Source: Microbacterium invictum
Lineage (GTDB): Bacteria; Actinomycetota; Actinomycetes; Actinomycetales; Microbacteriaceae
Length of the DNA: 64,000 bases
Assembly: GCF_034421375.1 (NCBI RefSeq)
Contig: NZ_CP139779.1
Location: 3,286,001 to 3,350,000 of the forward strand
Reading direction: 5' to 3'
In this document: positions 17,264-26,254 of the stretch, one piece after another
How the letters are laid out: the number at the start of each line of letters is the position of its first letter
Position numbering within the stretch: the stretch's first letter is position 1
The notes under the pieces: generated by a model
Databases searched by the model: none
Seen by the model: the letters and a program-made list of their open reading frames with translations, nothing else
What the model was told of the DNA's origin: nothing
Program-made: the position numbers and the translations under genes

Positions 17264-18028
17264 GTGGTCATGGCCAACTCGCCCTCCGGCGACTCGGGTC
17301 TGGACCGCCTCGTGCGCGTGCTCGAGACCTTCGACGCCGACCGCACGCTGCAGACGGCGTCCGAGATCGGTCGCCGCGCCGGGCTCCCACCCTCGACCGC
17401 GCACCGCCTGGTGGGCGATCTCGTCGCCGCCGGGCTGCTCGAGCGCGACGAGGACCACCGGGTGCGGCTGGGCCTTCGGCTCTGGGAACTCGCCGAGCGC
17501 GGCTCGCTGGCGCTGCGCCTGCGACAGGCGGCGTTGCCCTTCATGGAGCGGGTGCAGGCACGCGTGCGCGAGCACACCCAGCTCGCCGTGCTCGAGCAGG
17601 GCGAGGCGCTGTTCCTCGAGCGCCTCAGCCACCCCCAGGCGGGAGCGAACATCACGCGCGTGGCGGGACGGCTCCCGCTTCACGCGTCGTCGTCGGGACT
17701 GGTGCTCCTCGCCTTCGCCGACCCGGAGGTGCAGGAGCGGGTGCTCGCCGGCCCCCTGACCGGGCTGGCTCCGGAGACGGTGACGGATGCCGCAGAGCTC
17801 CGGCGCCTCCTCGCCCGGATCCGCCGCGACCGCTTCGTGGTCGCCGCCGGCACCGTCGAGGCGGTCTCGACCGGAGTGGCGGTGCCGATCCGCGAGGGGC
17901 GGTCGGGACCCGTCGTGGCGGCGCTCTCCGTCGTCCTCCCCCGCGGGGCGCCGACCGCGGGGGCACTGGACGAGCTGCGGTCGGCCGCCGCGGGCGTGGA
18001 ACAGGCGCTTCATCCGCGTTCTCATTGA
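17264..18028 (+). CDS. IclR-family regulator, probable PobR
   Basis: A 254-residue IclR protein with a helix-turn-helix in about residues 15-70 (TASEIGRRAGLPPSTAHRL) and an effector domain (LPLHASSSGLVLLAFADP). The start may be GTG 17264 or ATG 17270. It lies just upstream of pobA in the same direction, 161 bases before it; IclR-type PobR proteins activate pobA with 4-hydroxybenzoate in other bacteria, so the same role is inferred. It closely resembles the IclR at 47.3 kb (same HASSSGLVLLAFADP block), so the two are paralogues. Confidence 0.82.
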   Translation: MVMANSPSGDSGLDRLVRVLETFDADRTLQTASEIGRRAGLPPSTAHRLVGDLVAAGLLERDEDHRVRLGLRLWELAERGSLALRLRQAALPFMERVQARVREHTQLAVLEQGEALFLERLSHPQAGANITRVAGRLPLHASSSGLVLLAFADPEVQERVLAGPLTGLAPETVTDAAELRRLLARIRRDRFVVAAGTVEAVSTGVAVPIREGRSGPVVAALSVVLPRGAPTAGALDELRSAAAGVEQALHPRSH

Positions 18029-18031
18029 ACG
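18017..18031. promoter_or_regulatory. 15-bp palindrome upstream of pobA
   Basis: CGTTC (18017-18021) and GAACG (18027-18031) flank TCATT, overlapping the IclR stop codon about 160 bases before pobA. The size and base composition fit IclR-family operators. Regulatory role is inferred. Confidence 0.4.
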
Positions 18032-18189
18032 AGAAAGAGCGGATGCCACGGGTTCCAGCCGCGCCACACTGGACCCGGCGGCGGTGAACGCCGGCGCCGA
18101 CATCCGTGAGGCGGCACCGACGCGCCGGGCACCGCGCACCGGCGCCACCCGCCACACGCCGCGCACCGACATCCGTCGAAGGAGACGTC

Positions 18190-19374
18190 ATGACCCGCAT
18201 CCGCACCCGCGTCGCGATCGTGGGCGCCGGCCCCGCCGGCCTGCTGCTGTCGCACCTGCTCGCCAAGGCCGGCATCGAATCGGTGGTGATCGACCAGCGC
18301 ACCCGCGAGGAGATCGAGACGACCATCCGCGCCGGGATCCTCGAGCAGGGCACCGTCGACATTCTCGAGTCCAGCGGCGCATCCACGCGCGTGCGCACGG
18401 TCGGCAACCGGCACGACGGGATCGAGCTGCGGTTCGAGGGCGAGGGTCACCGTATCGACTTCCCGTCCGTGACCGGCCGCGCGGTGTGGCTCTACCCGCA
18501 GCACGAGGTGCTGAAAGACCTCGTCGCGGTGCGCCTCGCCGAGGGCCAGGACCTGCGACTCGGGGTCACCGCCGAGCGGGTCGAAGACGCCGAGACGGAC
18601 CATCCGCGGGTCATCGCCGTCGATGCCGACGGCCAGCTCCTCGAGATCGAGGCCGAATTCGTCGTGGGATCCGACGGCTCGCGCAGCGTCGTGCGCCCCG
18701 CGGTCACGGAATCGGCGACCGGCGGCTACTTCCGCGAGTATCCCTTCGCGTGGTTCGGGATCCTGTGCGAGGCACCGCCGAGCTCGAAGGAGCTGATCTA
18801 CTCCAACTCGGCCAACGGGTTCGCCCTGATCAGCCAGCGGAACGCCACCGTGCAGCGGATGTACTTCCAGTGCGACCCCGAGGTGGACCCCGCCTCGTAC
18901 AGCGAGGAGCAGCTCTGGCACGAGCTTCAGGTGCGTGTGCCGGGGACGACCCTGAACCAGGGCCCGATCTTCCAGCGCGACGTGCTGCGGTTCCGCAGCT
19001 TCGTCGCCCACGAGCTGCTCCGGGGCCGGGTCGCCCTCATCGGCGATGCCGCCCACACCGTGCCGCCGACGGGGGCGAAGGGGATGAACCTCGCCATCGC
19101 CGACGTGATCGTCCTCGAGCGCGCGCTGCGCGCGCTGCTGCTCGAGAATGACGCGCGACTCATCGAGGCCTTCCCCGAGACGGCGCTGAACCGCATCTGG
19201 AAGGCGCAGCACTTCTCGTGGTGGATGACGAGCATGCTCCACGTCGCCCCCGACGCCACCGACTTCGACCGCAAGCGTCAGATCGGCGAACTGCGCTCGG
19301 TCGTGGAGTCCGAGGCGGGCAAGACCTACCTCGCAGAGGCCTACACCGGCTGGCCGCTGCCGCAGGCGGGCTGA
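18190..19374 (+). CDS. pobA: 4-hydroxybenzoate 3-monooxygenase
   Basis: A 394-residue FAD hydroxylase, exactly the usual PobA length, which turns 4-hydroxybenzoate into protocatechuate with NAD(P)H and O2. Visible motifs: dinucleotide fold VAIVGAGPAGLLL, the DG motif VVGSDGSRS and the FAD-ribose motif GDAAHTVPPTGAKGMN. ATG 18190 has GAAGGAG seven bases before it. The product feeds PcaHG of the nearby operon; the substrate would come from the coumarate-type side-chain cluster at 24-28 kb. Confidence 0.95.
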   Translation: MTRIRTRVAIVGAGPAGLLLSHLLAKAGIESVVIDQRTREEIETTIRAGILEQGTVDILESSGASTRVRTVGNRHDGIELRFEGEGHRIDFPSVTGRAVWLYPQHEVLKDLVAVRLAEGQDLRLGVTAERVEDAETDHPRVIAVDADGQLLEIEAEFVVGSDGSRSVVRPAVTESATGGYFREYPFAWFGILCEAPPSSKELIYSNSANGFALISQRNATVQRMYFQCDPEVDPASYSEEQLWHELQVRVPGTTLNQGPIFQRDVLRFRSFVAHELLRGRVALIGDAAHTVPPTGAKGMNLAIADVIVLERALRALLLENDARLIEAFPETALNRIWKAQHFSWWMTSMLHVAPDATDFDRKRQIGELRSVVESEAGKTYLAEAYTGWPLPQAG

Positions 19375-19419
19375 GCAGACCCTGCCGCCGCGCCGCGGCA
19401 TCCGGCCCTGCGCACCCGC

Positions 19420-20643
19420 TCACCAGCGTTCGCGGGCTTCGCGCACCCCGATCCTCGCACCCGCGGCACCCGCGGAAAGTAGCACGACGACGGCGCCGAG
19501 CAGGATCAGAAGCGCAGGGGTCCAGTCGCCGGTCGCATCGTGCACGCCGCCCAGCAGCGGGGGCGCCAGCGCGCCGGCCGCGTAGCCGATGCCCTGCACC
19601 GTGCCCGACCTGCCCGCGACCACACGCTCGTCGCCGCCGAACCCGTTGAGCATGATGAACACCCAGGTGATCCCCGCCCCCTGGGCAAGCCCGCCGACGA
19701 GGCACCACACGAGCCATCCGTCCGGCGCCACGAGGAATCCCAGCGGGATCGCGAGCCACCCCACCCCGATGATGACGGCCGCCGGCGCGGCCGACAGGCG
19801 TCCGGTGAGGACGGGGGTCAGCAGGGCGCCGGCCACACCCATCACCTGGAAGACCGCCGCGACGGCCCCGGCCTGCACCGCCGGCATCCCGCCGTCGACG
19901 AGGAGCGAGGGCAGCCACGCGGTGGTTCCGTAGAAGGCGAACGCCTGCCCGGCGAAGGCGAGGGCGAGCAGCCAGGTGCTGAGCGTCAGGGCCGCGGCGC
20001 GCCCCCTTCCGTCGAGGCGCCCGGCGACCCCGGTCGTCGCGGGCGCCTCGGGGTCAGGTCGCAGCGCCTCGGCGCGACGGAGGCCGACCCAGACGCCGAG
20101 CGCGCCGAGTCCGAAACCTCCCCAGACCGCGATCGCCACCCGCCAGTCGGTGACGGCCGCGATGGGCACGGTTGCGAGGGTCACCGTCATCGTGCCGACG
20201 TTCATCGCCGACGTGAACAGGCTCGTCGCCCATGGCACCCGCTCGGGCGGGAACTCCCGCTTGATGATGAGCGGCACGACGACGTTGCCGACGGTGAGGA
20301 AGACGCCGAGCAGGGCGGTGCCGAGGATGACCGCGGGGAAATCCCCGGCCGACCGCACGAGCGACGCCACCACCGCACCGGCGAGAGCCAGGGTGAGGGC
20401 GAGGTCGGGCCCGAGGCGGCGGATGGTCGCCACGGCGAGCGGGGCACAGACGGCGAAGGCCAGGACCGGGATGCTGGTGAGGAGCCCCACGACCCCCGCC
20501 GAGACGCCGAGGTCCGCCTGGATGTCACGGGCCACCGGTGCCACCGCGACGATCGGTGAGCGGAGCACCGCCGCGGTGAGCACGATCGTCACCGCGACGC
20601 CCCACAGCGAGGGTGCCGGAGACCGGGGCGTTCGGACGGACAT
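19420..20643 (-). CDS. MFS transporter, CynX/NimT type
   Basis: A 407-residue, 12-helix major facilitator protein. It starts at ATG 20641-20643; the longer open frame continues into repeated noncoding DNA and is not used. Family features include TAAVLRSPIVAVAPV in helix 1 and MNVGTMTVT. CynX/NimT relatives move cyanate, nitroimidazole and other small compounds, so neither substrate nor direction can be given. It converges on pobA and is divergent from a second transporter of the same family. Confidence 0.8.
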   Translation of the reverse strand: MSVRTPRSPAPSLWGVAVTIVLTAAVLRSPIVAVAPVARDIQADLGVSAGVVGLLTSIPVLAFAVCAPLAVATIRRLGPDLALTLALAGAVVASLVRSAGDFPAVILGTALLGVFLTVGNVVVPLIIKREFPPERVPWATSLFTSAMNVGTMTVTLATVPIAAVTDWRVAIAVWGGFGLGALGVWVGLRRAEALRPDPEAPATTGVAGRLDGRGRAAALTLSTWLLALAFAGQAFAFYGTTAWLPSLLVDGGMPAVQAGAVAAVFQVMGVAGALLTPVLTGRLSAAPAAVIIGVGWLAIPLGFLVAPDGWLVWCLVGGLAQGAGITWVFIMLNGFGGDERVVAGRSGTVQGIGYAAGALAPPLLGGVHDATGDWTPALLILLGAVVVLLSAGAAGARIGVREARERW

Positions 20644-21066
20644 TCCGCCCAGGCTAGTGCGCGGTCGAGTGCACCCTCGCGGGGAGGGCGTGCACCTTCG
20701 CCGAGAGGGAGTGCACTCCCGCGGCGACCTGGCCGCCCCTCCGCGGCCTTCTGGCGGCCCCGCCCGCCCCCCTGCCCCCGCCCCTTCCCCTCCTCTCCGC
20801 GGCCCCTCCCCTCCGTGTCCCCTGGCTGCCCCCTCCCCAGCCCTCCCCCACCCGCGGCGCTCCGCGCGCGGACGATCGGCCGAGGCGCGTACGTTCGGGC
20901 ACGGAATGTACGCCTCTCGGCCGAAAGTCCTCCTCTCAGCACCGGTCTCGGCGGTCGAGTGCACCCGCGCGGGGTGCGAGTGCACCCTCGCGGGGAGGGG
21001 GTGCACCCCCGCGGTCCCGGTGAGTGAGCGGCGGGGCCGACCGGGGGCGGGGCTCGGCTAGGTTCG
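20644..21066. repeat. Gene-free 423-base spacer with GTGCAC-type repeats and a long hairpin
   Basis: The spacer between the two divergent MFS genes holds two clusters of short palindromic units of the type GTGCACCCTCGCGGGGAGG: three boxes near 20668-20730 and four near 20957-21012. Between them, around 20877-20928, an imperfect hairpin pairs CGGCCGAGGCGCGTACGTTC with GGAATGTACGCCTCTCGGCCG-like sequence. No coding sequence of convincing quality is present. The promoters of both MFS genes must lie here. Confidence 0.65.
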
Positions 21067-22317
21067 GTGCTCATGACCTCACCGGTGCGGCCTCCCACGC
21101 GCGAGCCGGGGCGCACGCCGTCGCAGACGCCGGCGCGCACCACGGCGCTCACCGTCATCCTCGTCGTCGCGATGTGCCTGGTGGCGGCCAACATGCGCCC
21201 GACGATCACGGCTCTCGGGCCGGTCCTCGATCAGATCGGCGCCGACACCGGCCTCTCCCTCGCCACGCTCGGCGTGCTCGCCGCCGTGCCGCTGGCCGCG
21301 TGGGCACTGTTCTCGCCCCTCGCGCACGACGTCGCGCGCCGCTTCGGCCTCGGCGGCGCGATCCTCGGCGCCCTCGTGCTGCTCCTCGCCGGCGCGGTCG
21401 TGCGGTCCCTCCCCGGCCCCGTCGCGCTGCTGTGGATCGGCACCGCCCTCATCGGCATGGCGCTCGCGGTCGTGAACGTCCTCATGCCCGCGGTCGTCAA
21501 GCGCGACTTCTCGGCGCGCGTCCCCCTGATGATGGCGGTCTACACCGCCCTCCTCGGCGGTTTCGGCGCCCTGGCGTCCGGGATCGTCGTCCCGCTGTCC
21601 CACCTCTCCGCCGCCGGCGGCGAGCTCGGGTGGCGGTGGGCGCTCGCGCTCGTCGGCGGCGTCCTCCTCCCCCCGGCCATCGCCGGCTGGGCGGTCGCAT
21701 CCCGACGCAGAAGAGCGGATGCCACGGCACGCGCGCCCCGCCGCAGCACCGGGATCTGGCGCGACCGCGTCGCCTGGCTGGTCGCGGCCTACATGGGCCT
21801 GCAGTCGGCGATGTTCTACATGAGCGTCACCTGGTTCGCCGCGATCTCGGTCTCGACCGGGCGGAGCGAAGTCGCCGCCGGCGTCGACGTGATGCTCTAC
21901 CAGTTGTTCTCCACCGCCGGGGCCCTGCTCCTGCCACTGCTGCTGCGGGGCCGGTTCGAGCGGTGGGCGCCGGCGGCCATCCCGGTGCTCGCGGTGATCG
22001 GCACCGTCGGCCTCATGATCGCGCCGAACCTCATCACCGGGTGGGTGGTGCTCATCGGACTGTCCTCGGGCGCGTCGCTCGGCATGTCACTGACCCTCAT
22101 GGCGGTGCGCGCCCGCGATCACGTCGCGTCGTCGGCACTGTCGGGGATGGCGCAGTCGGTCGGCTACCTCGTCGCCGCTGCCGGGCCGATCGTCTTCGGC
22201 GCCCTCTTCTCCGCGACCGGGTCGTGGCTGTGGCCGCTCGGCCTGCTGCTCGTCGTCCTCGTCGGCCAGAGCGTCGTGGGCGTGTTCGCCGGACGCCCGA
22301 GATTCGTGCGGGGCTGA
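21067..22317 (+). CDS. MFS transporter, CynX/NimT type
   Basis: A 416-residue, 12-helix major facilitator protein, related to the divergent one (both have the helix-1 pattern of a conserved Arg/Pro: AANMRPTITALGPV). It may start at GTG 21067 or ATG 21073. A charged loop at about residues 215-235 separates the two halves. It ends 52 bases before marR, so it might be co-regulated with the hydroxycinnamate-type cluster, but the operator-like palindrome lies after its stop. Substrate unknown. Confidence 0.8.
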   Translation: MLMTSPVRPPTREPGRTPSQTPARTTALTVILVVAMCLVAANMRPTITALGPVLDQIGADTGLSLATLGVLAAVPLAAWALFSPLAHDVARRFGLGGAILGALVLLLAGAVVRSLPGPVALLWIGTALIGMALAVVNVLMPAVVKRDFSARVPLMMAVYTALLGGFGALASGIVVPLSHLSAAGGELGWRWALALVGGVLLPPAIAGWAVASRRRRADATARAPRRSTGIWRDRVAWLVAAYMGLQSAMFYMSVTWFAAISVSTGRSEVAAGVDVMLYQLFSTAGALLLPLLLRGRFERWAPAAIPVLAVIGTVGLMIAPNLITGWVVLIGLSSGASLGMSLTLMAVRARDHVASSALSGMAQSVGYLVAAAGPIVFGALFSATGSWLWPLGLLLVVLVGQSVVGVFAGRPRFVRG

Positions 22318-22328
22318 GCACGGCGCAT

Positions 22329-22350
22329 ATCGTTGGAGAACTCAACGATT
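22329..22350. promoter_or_regulatory. 21-bp palindrome at the marR promoter (operator type 1)
   Basis: ATCGTTG (22329-22335) and CAACGAT (22343-22349) are perfect arms around seven bases, directly before marR. Aligned with the site before the SDR operon (24359-24380, reverse strand) it matches at 15 of 22 bases, and with the site before the branched-chain-type ABC operon (43808-43829) at 16 of 22. Probably the autoregulatory operator of the MarR protein. Confidence 0.65.
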
Positions 22351-22369
22351 GAGCGCTACGATCGGCGGC

Positions 22370-22846
22370 ATGCCGACCCGGGATGACACCGCCGCCACGC
22401 CGGCCTCCGCGCCCGCCGGTCTCACGGCATCCATTCTCGGCGACGACCTCAGCTTCCTCCTTGCGCGCGCGAACGCCCTGTCGCTGAGCGCCGGCAACGC
22501 CGCCCTCGCCGTCCACGACCTGAAGGCCCGCTCCTACGCCGTCCTCGCCGCCGCCTGCGCCACCCCGCCGCCCTCGCAGCGCGAGCTCGCCGACTTCCTG
22601 CGCCTGGACCCCAGCCAGGTGGTTTCCCTCGTCGATCAGCTCGAGCAGCGCGGGCTCGTCGAACGCCGCGCCGATCCCCAGGACCGGCGCGCGAACGCGG
22701 TCGTCGCCACCGCCGCCGGCGAGGCCCTCGCCCGCGACGCGCAGCAGACCGCCCGGCGTGCCGAGGAGGCGGTGCACGGCGACCTCGACCCCGACGAGCG
22801 TCGGACCCTCATGGCGCTGCTGCGCCGCCTCGCCTTCGCCTCCTGA
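22370..22846 (+). CDS. MarR-family regulator (CouR/PhdR-like by context)
   Basis: A 158-residue winged helix-turn-helix protein. The recognition part (SQRELADFLRLDPSQVVSLVDQLEQRGLV) and the wing (RRADPQDRRANAVVATAAG) are typical of MarR. ATG 22370 is used; a TTG at 22349 in the same frame would add seven residues but overlaps the operator. In the known coumarate pathways of Rhodococcus and Corynebacterium a MarR protein represses the side-chain genes and is released by hydroxycinnamoyl-CoA; the same is inferred here from the following genes and the shared palindromes. Confidence 0.83.
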   Translation: MPTRDDTAATPASAPAGLTASILGDDLSFLLARANALSLSAGNAALAVHDLKARSYAVLAAACATPPPSQRELADFLRLDPSQVVSLVDQLEQRGLVERRADPQDRRANAVVATAAGEALARDAQQTARRAEEAVHGDLDPDERRTLMALLRRLAFAS

Positions 22847-22934
22847 GCACCCCGCGGCCCGTCGCACTGGCGGATCGCGCGCCCGATGTGCACAGTGGTG
22901 CTGAGCGGACTTCGCCACGCTCGAGGAGGACCCG

Positions 22935-24338
22935 ATGCACACCACCGTCTTCGAACGCCGCCCGCCCGCCGCCTCGGTGATCGACCACGCGCTCCGCGCG
23001 ACCCGCCACAGCGTGTTCTGGCTCGACGACATCACCCCGCCCTCCTACCCGCGACTGCTCGGCACGCACCTCGCCGACCTCGTCGTGGTCGGGGCCGGAT
23101 ACGCGGGCCTGTGGACCGCGCTGCGCGCGAAGGAGCGCGACCCCGGCCGACGCGTCATCGTCGTCGAGGCCCGCACCGTCGGCTGGGCGGCCTCGGGCCG
23201 CAACGGCGGCTTCTGCGAGGCGAGCCTGACCCACGGGCACGACAACGGTGCCACCCGCTGGCCCGACGAGATCGGGCGCCTCGACGAACTCGGCCGCGAG
23301 AACCTCGACGCCATCGGCGAGACCGTCGCCCGCTACGGCATGGACGCCGAGTTCGAACGCGCCGGCACCCTCTCGGTTGCCGTCGAACCCCACCAGATCG
23401 AGTGGCTGGCCGAGGAGGAGGGCTTCCTGGATGCCGCGGCGACGCGCGCCCTCGTCGACTCCCCCACCTACCTCGCGGGCGCCTGGGAGCGCGACGAGAC
23501 CGCCCTCGTCCACCCCGGAAAGCTCGCGGCCGAGCTCGCGCGGGTCGCCGTGGCCGCGGGGGTGGAGATCTTCGAGCACTCTCGCGTGGTCGACATCGAC
23601 TCCGAGGCGGGGAGCCGCCCGATCGTCCGCACGAAGGACGGCGCGGTCCGAGCCGCCGCCGTGGCCCTGGCGACGAACGTCTTCCCCTCGCTCCTCACCC
23701 GCACGCGGCTTCTCACCGTGCCGGTCTACGACTACGTCCTCATGACCGAGCCGCTCACCGCCGAACAGAAGGCCGCGATCGGCTGGGAGGGCCGGCAGGG
23801 GATCGCCGACCTCGCCAACCAGTTCCACTACTACCGGCTCACCCGAGACGACCGGATCCTGTTCGGCGGATACGACGCGATCTACCACTACGGCCGGAAG
23901 GTGCGTCCGGCGTACGAGGAGCGGGCGTCGAGCTACCGAACCCTCGCGTCGCACTTCTTCACCACGTTCCCGCAGCTCGAGGGCCTGCGCTTCTCGCATC
24001 GGTGGTCGGGCCCCATCGACACGTGCTCGCGGTTCTGCGCGTTCTACGGCGTCGCCCGCGGCGGCACGGTCGCCTACGCGGCCGGCTTCACCGGCCTGGG
24101 CGTGGGCGCGACGCGCTTCGCCGCCGACGTGATGCTCGACCTGCTGGGCGGAACGCCCACCGAGCGCACCGAGTTGAAGATGGTGAAGGACAAGCCCATT
24201 CCCTTCCCGCCCGAGCCCGTGGCGGCGCTCGGTGTCACCCTCACCAAGTGGTCGCTCGACCGGGCCGACCACAACCAGGGGCGGCGGAACCTTTTGCTCC
24301 GCACACTCGATGCCGTCGGGATGGGATTCGATTCGTAG
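22935..24338 (+). CDS. FAD-dependent oxidoreductase of the DAO/PuuB type
   Basis: A 467-residue flavoprotein with the dinucleotide motif VVVGAGYAGLWTALRA at about residues 49-64 and the DAO-family motif WAASGRNGGFCEA, like gamma-glutamylputrescine oxidase. The first 45 residues match the PuuB-type leader (SVFWLDD). It normally oxidises amines or amino acids. It starts at ATG 22935 after GGAGGA. Its presence between marR and the side-chain genes is unusual: it may act on an amine conjugate of a phenolic acid, but that is speculation. Confidence 0.82.
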   Translation: MHTTVFERRPPAASVIDHALRATRHSVFWLDDITPPSYPRLLGTHLADLVVVGAGYAGLWTALRAKERDPGRRVIVVEARTVGWAASGRNGGFCEASLTHGHDNGATRWPDEIGRLDELGRENLDAIGETVARYGMDAEFERAGTLSVAVEPHQIEWLAEEEGFLDAAATRALVDSPTYLAGAWERDETALVHPGKLAAELARVAVAAGVEIFEHSRVVDIDSEAGSRPIVRTKDGAVRAAAVALATNVFPSLLTRTRLLTVPVYDYVLMTEPLTAEQKAAIGWEGRQGIADLANQFHYYRLTRDDRILFGGYDAIYHYGRKVRPAYEERASSYRTLASHFFTTFPQLEGLRFSHRWSGPIDTCSRFCAFYGVARGGTVAYAAGFTGLGVGATRFAADVMLDLLGGTPTERTELKMVKDKPIPFPPEPVAALGVTLTKWSLDRADHNQGRRNLLLRTLDAVGMGFDS

Positions 24339-24358
24339 CGGCATCCGCCCGTCGCCTG

Positions 24359-24380
24359 AATAGTTGACAACTTCAATCAT
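24359..24380. promoter_or_regulatory. Operator-like palindrome before the side-chain operon (operator type 1)
   Basis: ATAGTTGA and TCAATCAT are imperfect 8-base arms around CAACT, 37 bases before the SDR start. On the reverse strand it has the same pattern as the marR site (TTGnAGnnnTCAACnATT). It is an AT-rich island between GC-rich genes. It is probably where the MarR protein controls SDR, amidohydrolase, MaoC and ligase genes. Confidence 0.62.
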
Positions 24381-24416
24381 CGTCCGATTCAATGGGCGGT
24401 GATCGAAGGAGCTCTC

Positions 24417-25331
24417 ATGTCACTTCACGGCAAAGTCGCGGTCGTCACCGGCTCGGGTCGCGGCCTGGGTCTGGCCTACGCTCAGGAACTCGCACGGCAG
24501 GGCGCATCGGTCGTCATCAACGATGTCGACGCGGCCACCGCGGATGCCGCCGTGAAGAGCATCACCGACGCCGGGGGCTCCGCCGTCGCCGTCGTCGCCC
24601 CGGTCGGCCCGACCGAGACCGCCGAGCAGCTGGTCCAGACCGCCGTCGACGCCTTCGGGCGCCTCGACATCCTCGTCACCAACGCCGGGGTGCTCCGCGA
24701 CACCGTGCTGTGGAAGATGAGCGACGACGACTTCGACACCGTCATCGGCGTGCACCTGCGCGGCACCTTCACCTGCGTCCGGGCCGCGGCGACCTACATG
24801 CGCGCGAACGAGATCGCGGGGCGCATCATCTGCATCGGCTCCCCCACCGGACAGCGCGGCAACTTCGGACAGACCAACTACGCCGCCGCCAAGGCCGGCA
24901 TCGTCGGGATGGTCCGCACCTGGGCGCTGGAGCTGAAGAAGGCCGGGATCACCGCCAACGCGGTCATCCCGGTCGCCGCGACGGCGATGACGGCGACCGT
25001 GCCCTACTTCGCCGCCGCCGTCGAGGCCGACGAGAAGGGCGAGGCGATGCCGGCGTTCTTCCGTCACGACCTCGGCTTCGGCACCTCCGACGACGTCGCC
25101 GGCCTCATCGCCTTCCTCGCCTCCGACGCCGCCGCGGGCATCTCGGGCCAGGCGATCGGCATCGGCGGCGACCGCCTGCAGCTGTGGTCGCACCCCGAAG
25201 CGGTCGCGACCGCGTACCGCGACGGCGGCTGGACCTACGACGCGCTCGTCGACGGCTTCACCGGGGCCGTCGGCGATCTGCAGAGCGTCGGCGAGCGGTT
25301 CCCGCCGCTTCCCGAGGATCTGCAGCGGTGA
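24417..25331 (+). CDS. Short-chain dehydrogenase, CouN/PhdB-like (3-hydroxyacyl-CoA dehydrogenase)
   Basis: A 304-residue SDR with the cofactor motif TGSGRGLG (11-18), Asn89 in TNAG and the catalytic set Ser142, Tyr155, Lys159 (YAAAK). The length beyond 250 residues and the C-terminal tail are like multifunctional-enzyme-type 3-hydroxyacyl-CoA dehydrogenases. In the order SDR-amidohydrolase-MaoC-ligase it would oxidise the 3-hydroxy intermediate of a phenylpropanoyl-CoA to the 3-keto form. ATG 24417 follows AAGGA. First gene of the operon. Confidence 0.82.
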   Translation: MSLHGKVAVVTGSGRGLGLAYAQELARQGASVVINDVDAATADAAVKSITDAGGSAVAVVAPVGPTETAEQLVQTAVDAFGRLDILVTNAGVLRDTVLWKMSDDDFDTVIGVHLRGTFTCVRAAATYMRANEIAGRIICIGSPTGQRGNFGQTNYAAAKAGIVGMVRTWALELKKAGITANAVIPVAATAMTATVPYFAAAVEADEKGEAMPAFFRHDLGFGTSDDVAGLIAFLASDAAAGISGQAIGIGGDRLQLWSHPEAVATAYRDGGWTYDALVDGFTGAVGDLQSVGERFPPLPEDLQR

Positions 25332-25347
25332 CCCGCGGGGGAACACG

Positions 25348-26229
25348 ATGAGGTACGAGCCCGCGATCGACGTCGACGCGATCACCGCGATCGACGTGCA
25401 CGTGCACATCGAGGTCGACGGGCACGGACATCACTCCCTTCCCGACGACCTCGTCGCCGCGGCATCCCGGTACTTCTCCGCCGACGGCCCCCGCCCCGAC
25501 CTCGACTCCGTGGCCGACTACTACCGCGACCGGAAGATGGCCGCCGTCGTCTTCACCGTCGACGCCGAGACCGGCCTCGGCCACCCCCCCATTTCGAGCG
25601 CCGAGATCGCCGCAGGCGCCGCCCGTCACAACGACGTCCTCATCCCGTTCGGGTCGGTCGATCCGCACCGAACCGATGCCGCCGACCGCGTGCGCGCACT
25701 CATCGATGACGGCGGGGTGCGCGGGTTCAAGTTCCACCCCACGGTGCAGGGCTTCGACCCGTCGGACGAGCGATGGTATCCGCTGTACGAGATCCTGCAG
25801 GATGCCGGTGTGGTCGCCCTCTTCCACACCGGCCAGACCGGCATCGGGGCGGGGCTCCCCGGCGGGCGCGGGATGCGCCTGGGCCTGTCGAATCCGATGC
25901 TCCTCGACCCCGTCGCGGCCGACTTCCCCGATCTGCAGATCATCATGGCCCACCCCTCGGTGCCCTGGCAGGACGAGGCGCTGTCGGTGGCGACGCACAA
26001 GCACAACACCTGGATCGACCTGTCGGGGTGGAGCCCGAAGTACTTCCCCGAGTCGCTCGTGCGGGCGGCGAACTCGTACCTGAAGACGCGCGTGCTGTTC
26101 GGGTCGGACTTCCCCCTCCTCACCCCCGACCGTTGGCAGCGCGACGCCGCCGCGACCACCCTGAAGCCCGAGGTCATGCCCGGCATCCTCAAAGACAACG
26201 CGGTGCGGCTCCTCGGTCTCGCACCCTGA
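25348..26229 (+). CDS. Amidohydrolase-2 family protein, CouO/PhdC-like C-C hydrolase
   Basis: A 293-residue metal-dependent TIM barrel. Ligand positions are visible: D16xHxH20 (AIDVHVH), His in FKFHPTVQ, His in FHTGQTG, His in MAHPSVPW and Asp in GSDFPLL. In actinobacterial coumarate catabolism an enzyme of this family cleaves the 3-ketoacyl-CoA to a 4-hydroxybenzoate-type acid and acetyl-CoA, in place of a thiolase. The absence of a thiolase here supports the same role. Starts at ATG 25348, 16 bases after the SDR stop. A decarboxylase role (LigW/gamma-resorcylate type) is the alternative. Confidence 0.78.
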   Translation: MRYEPAIDVDAITAIDVHVHIEVDGHGHHSLPDDLVAAASRYFSADGPRPDLDSVADYYRDRKMAAVVFTVDAETGLGHPPISSAEIAAGAARHNDVLIPFGSVDPHRTDAADRVRALIDDGGVRGFKFHPTVQGFDPSDERWYPLYEILQDAGVVALFHTGQTGIGAGLPGGRGMRLGLSNPMLLDPVAADFPDLQIIMAHPSVPWQDEALSVATHKHNTWIDLSGWSPKYFPESLVRAANSYLKTRVLFGSDFPLLTPDRWQRDAAATTLKPEVMPGILKDNAVRLLGLAP

Positions 26230-26254
26230 TCTCATCCATCGAAGGAGACACTCC

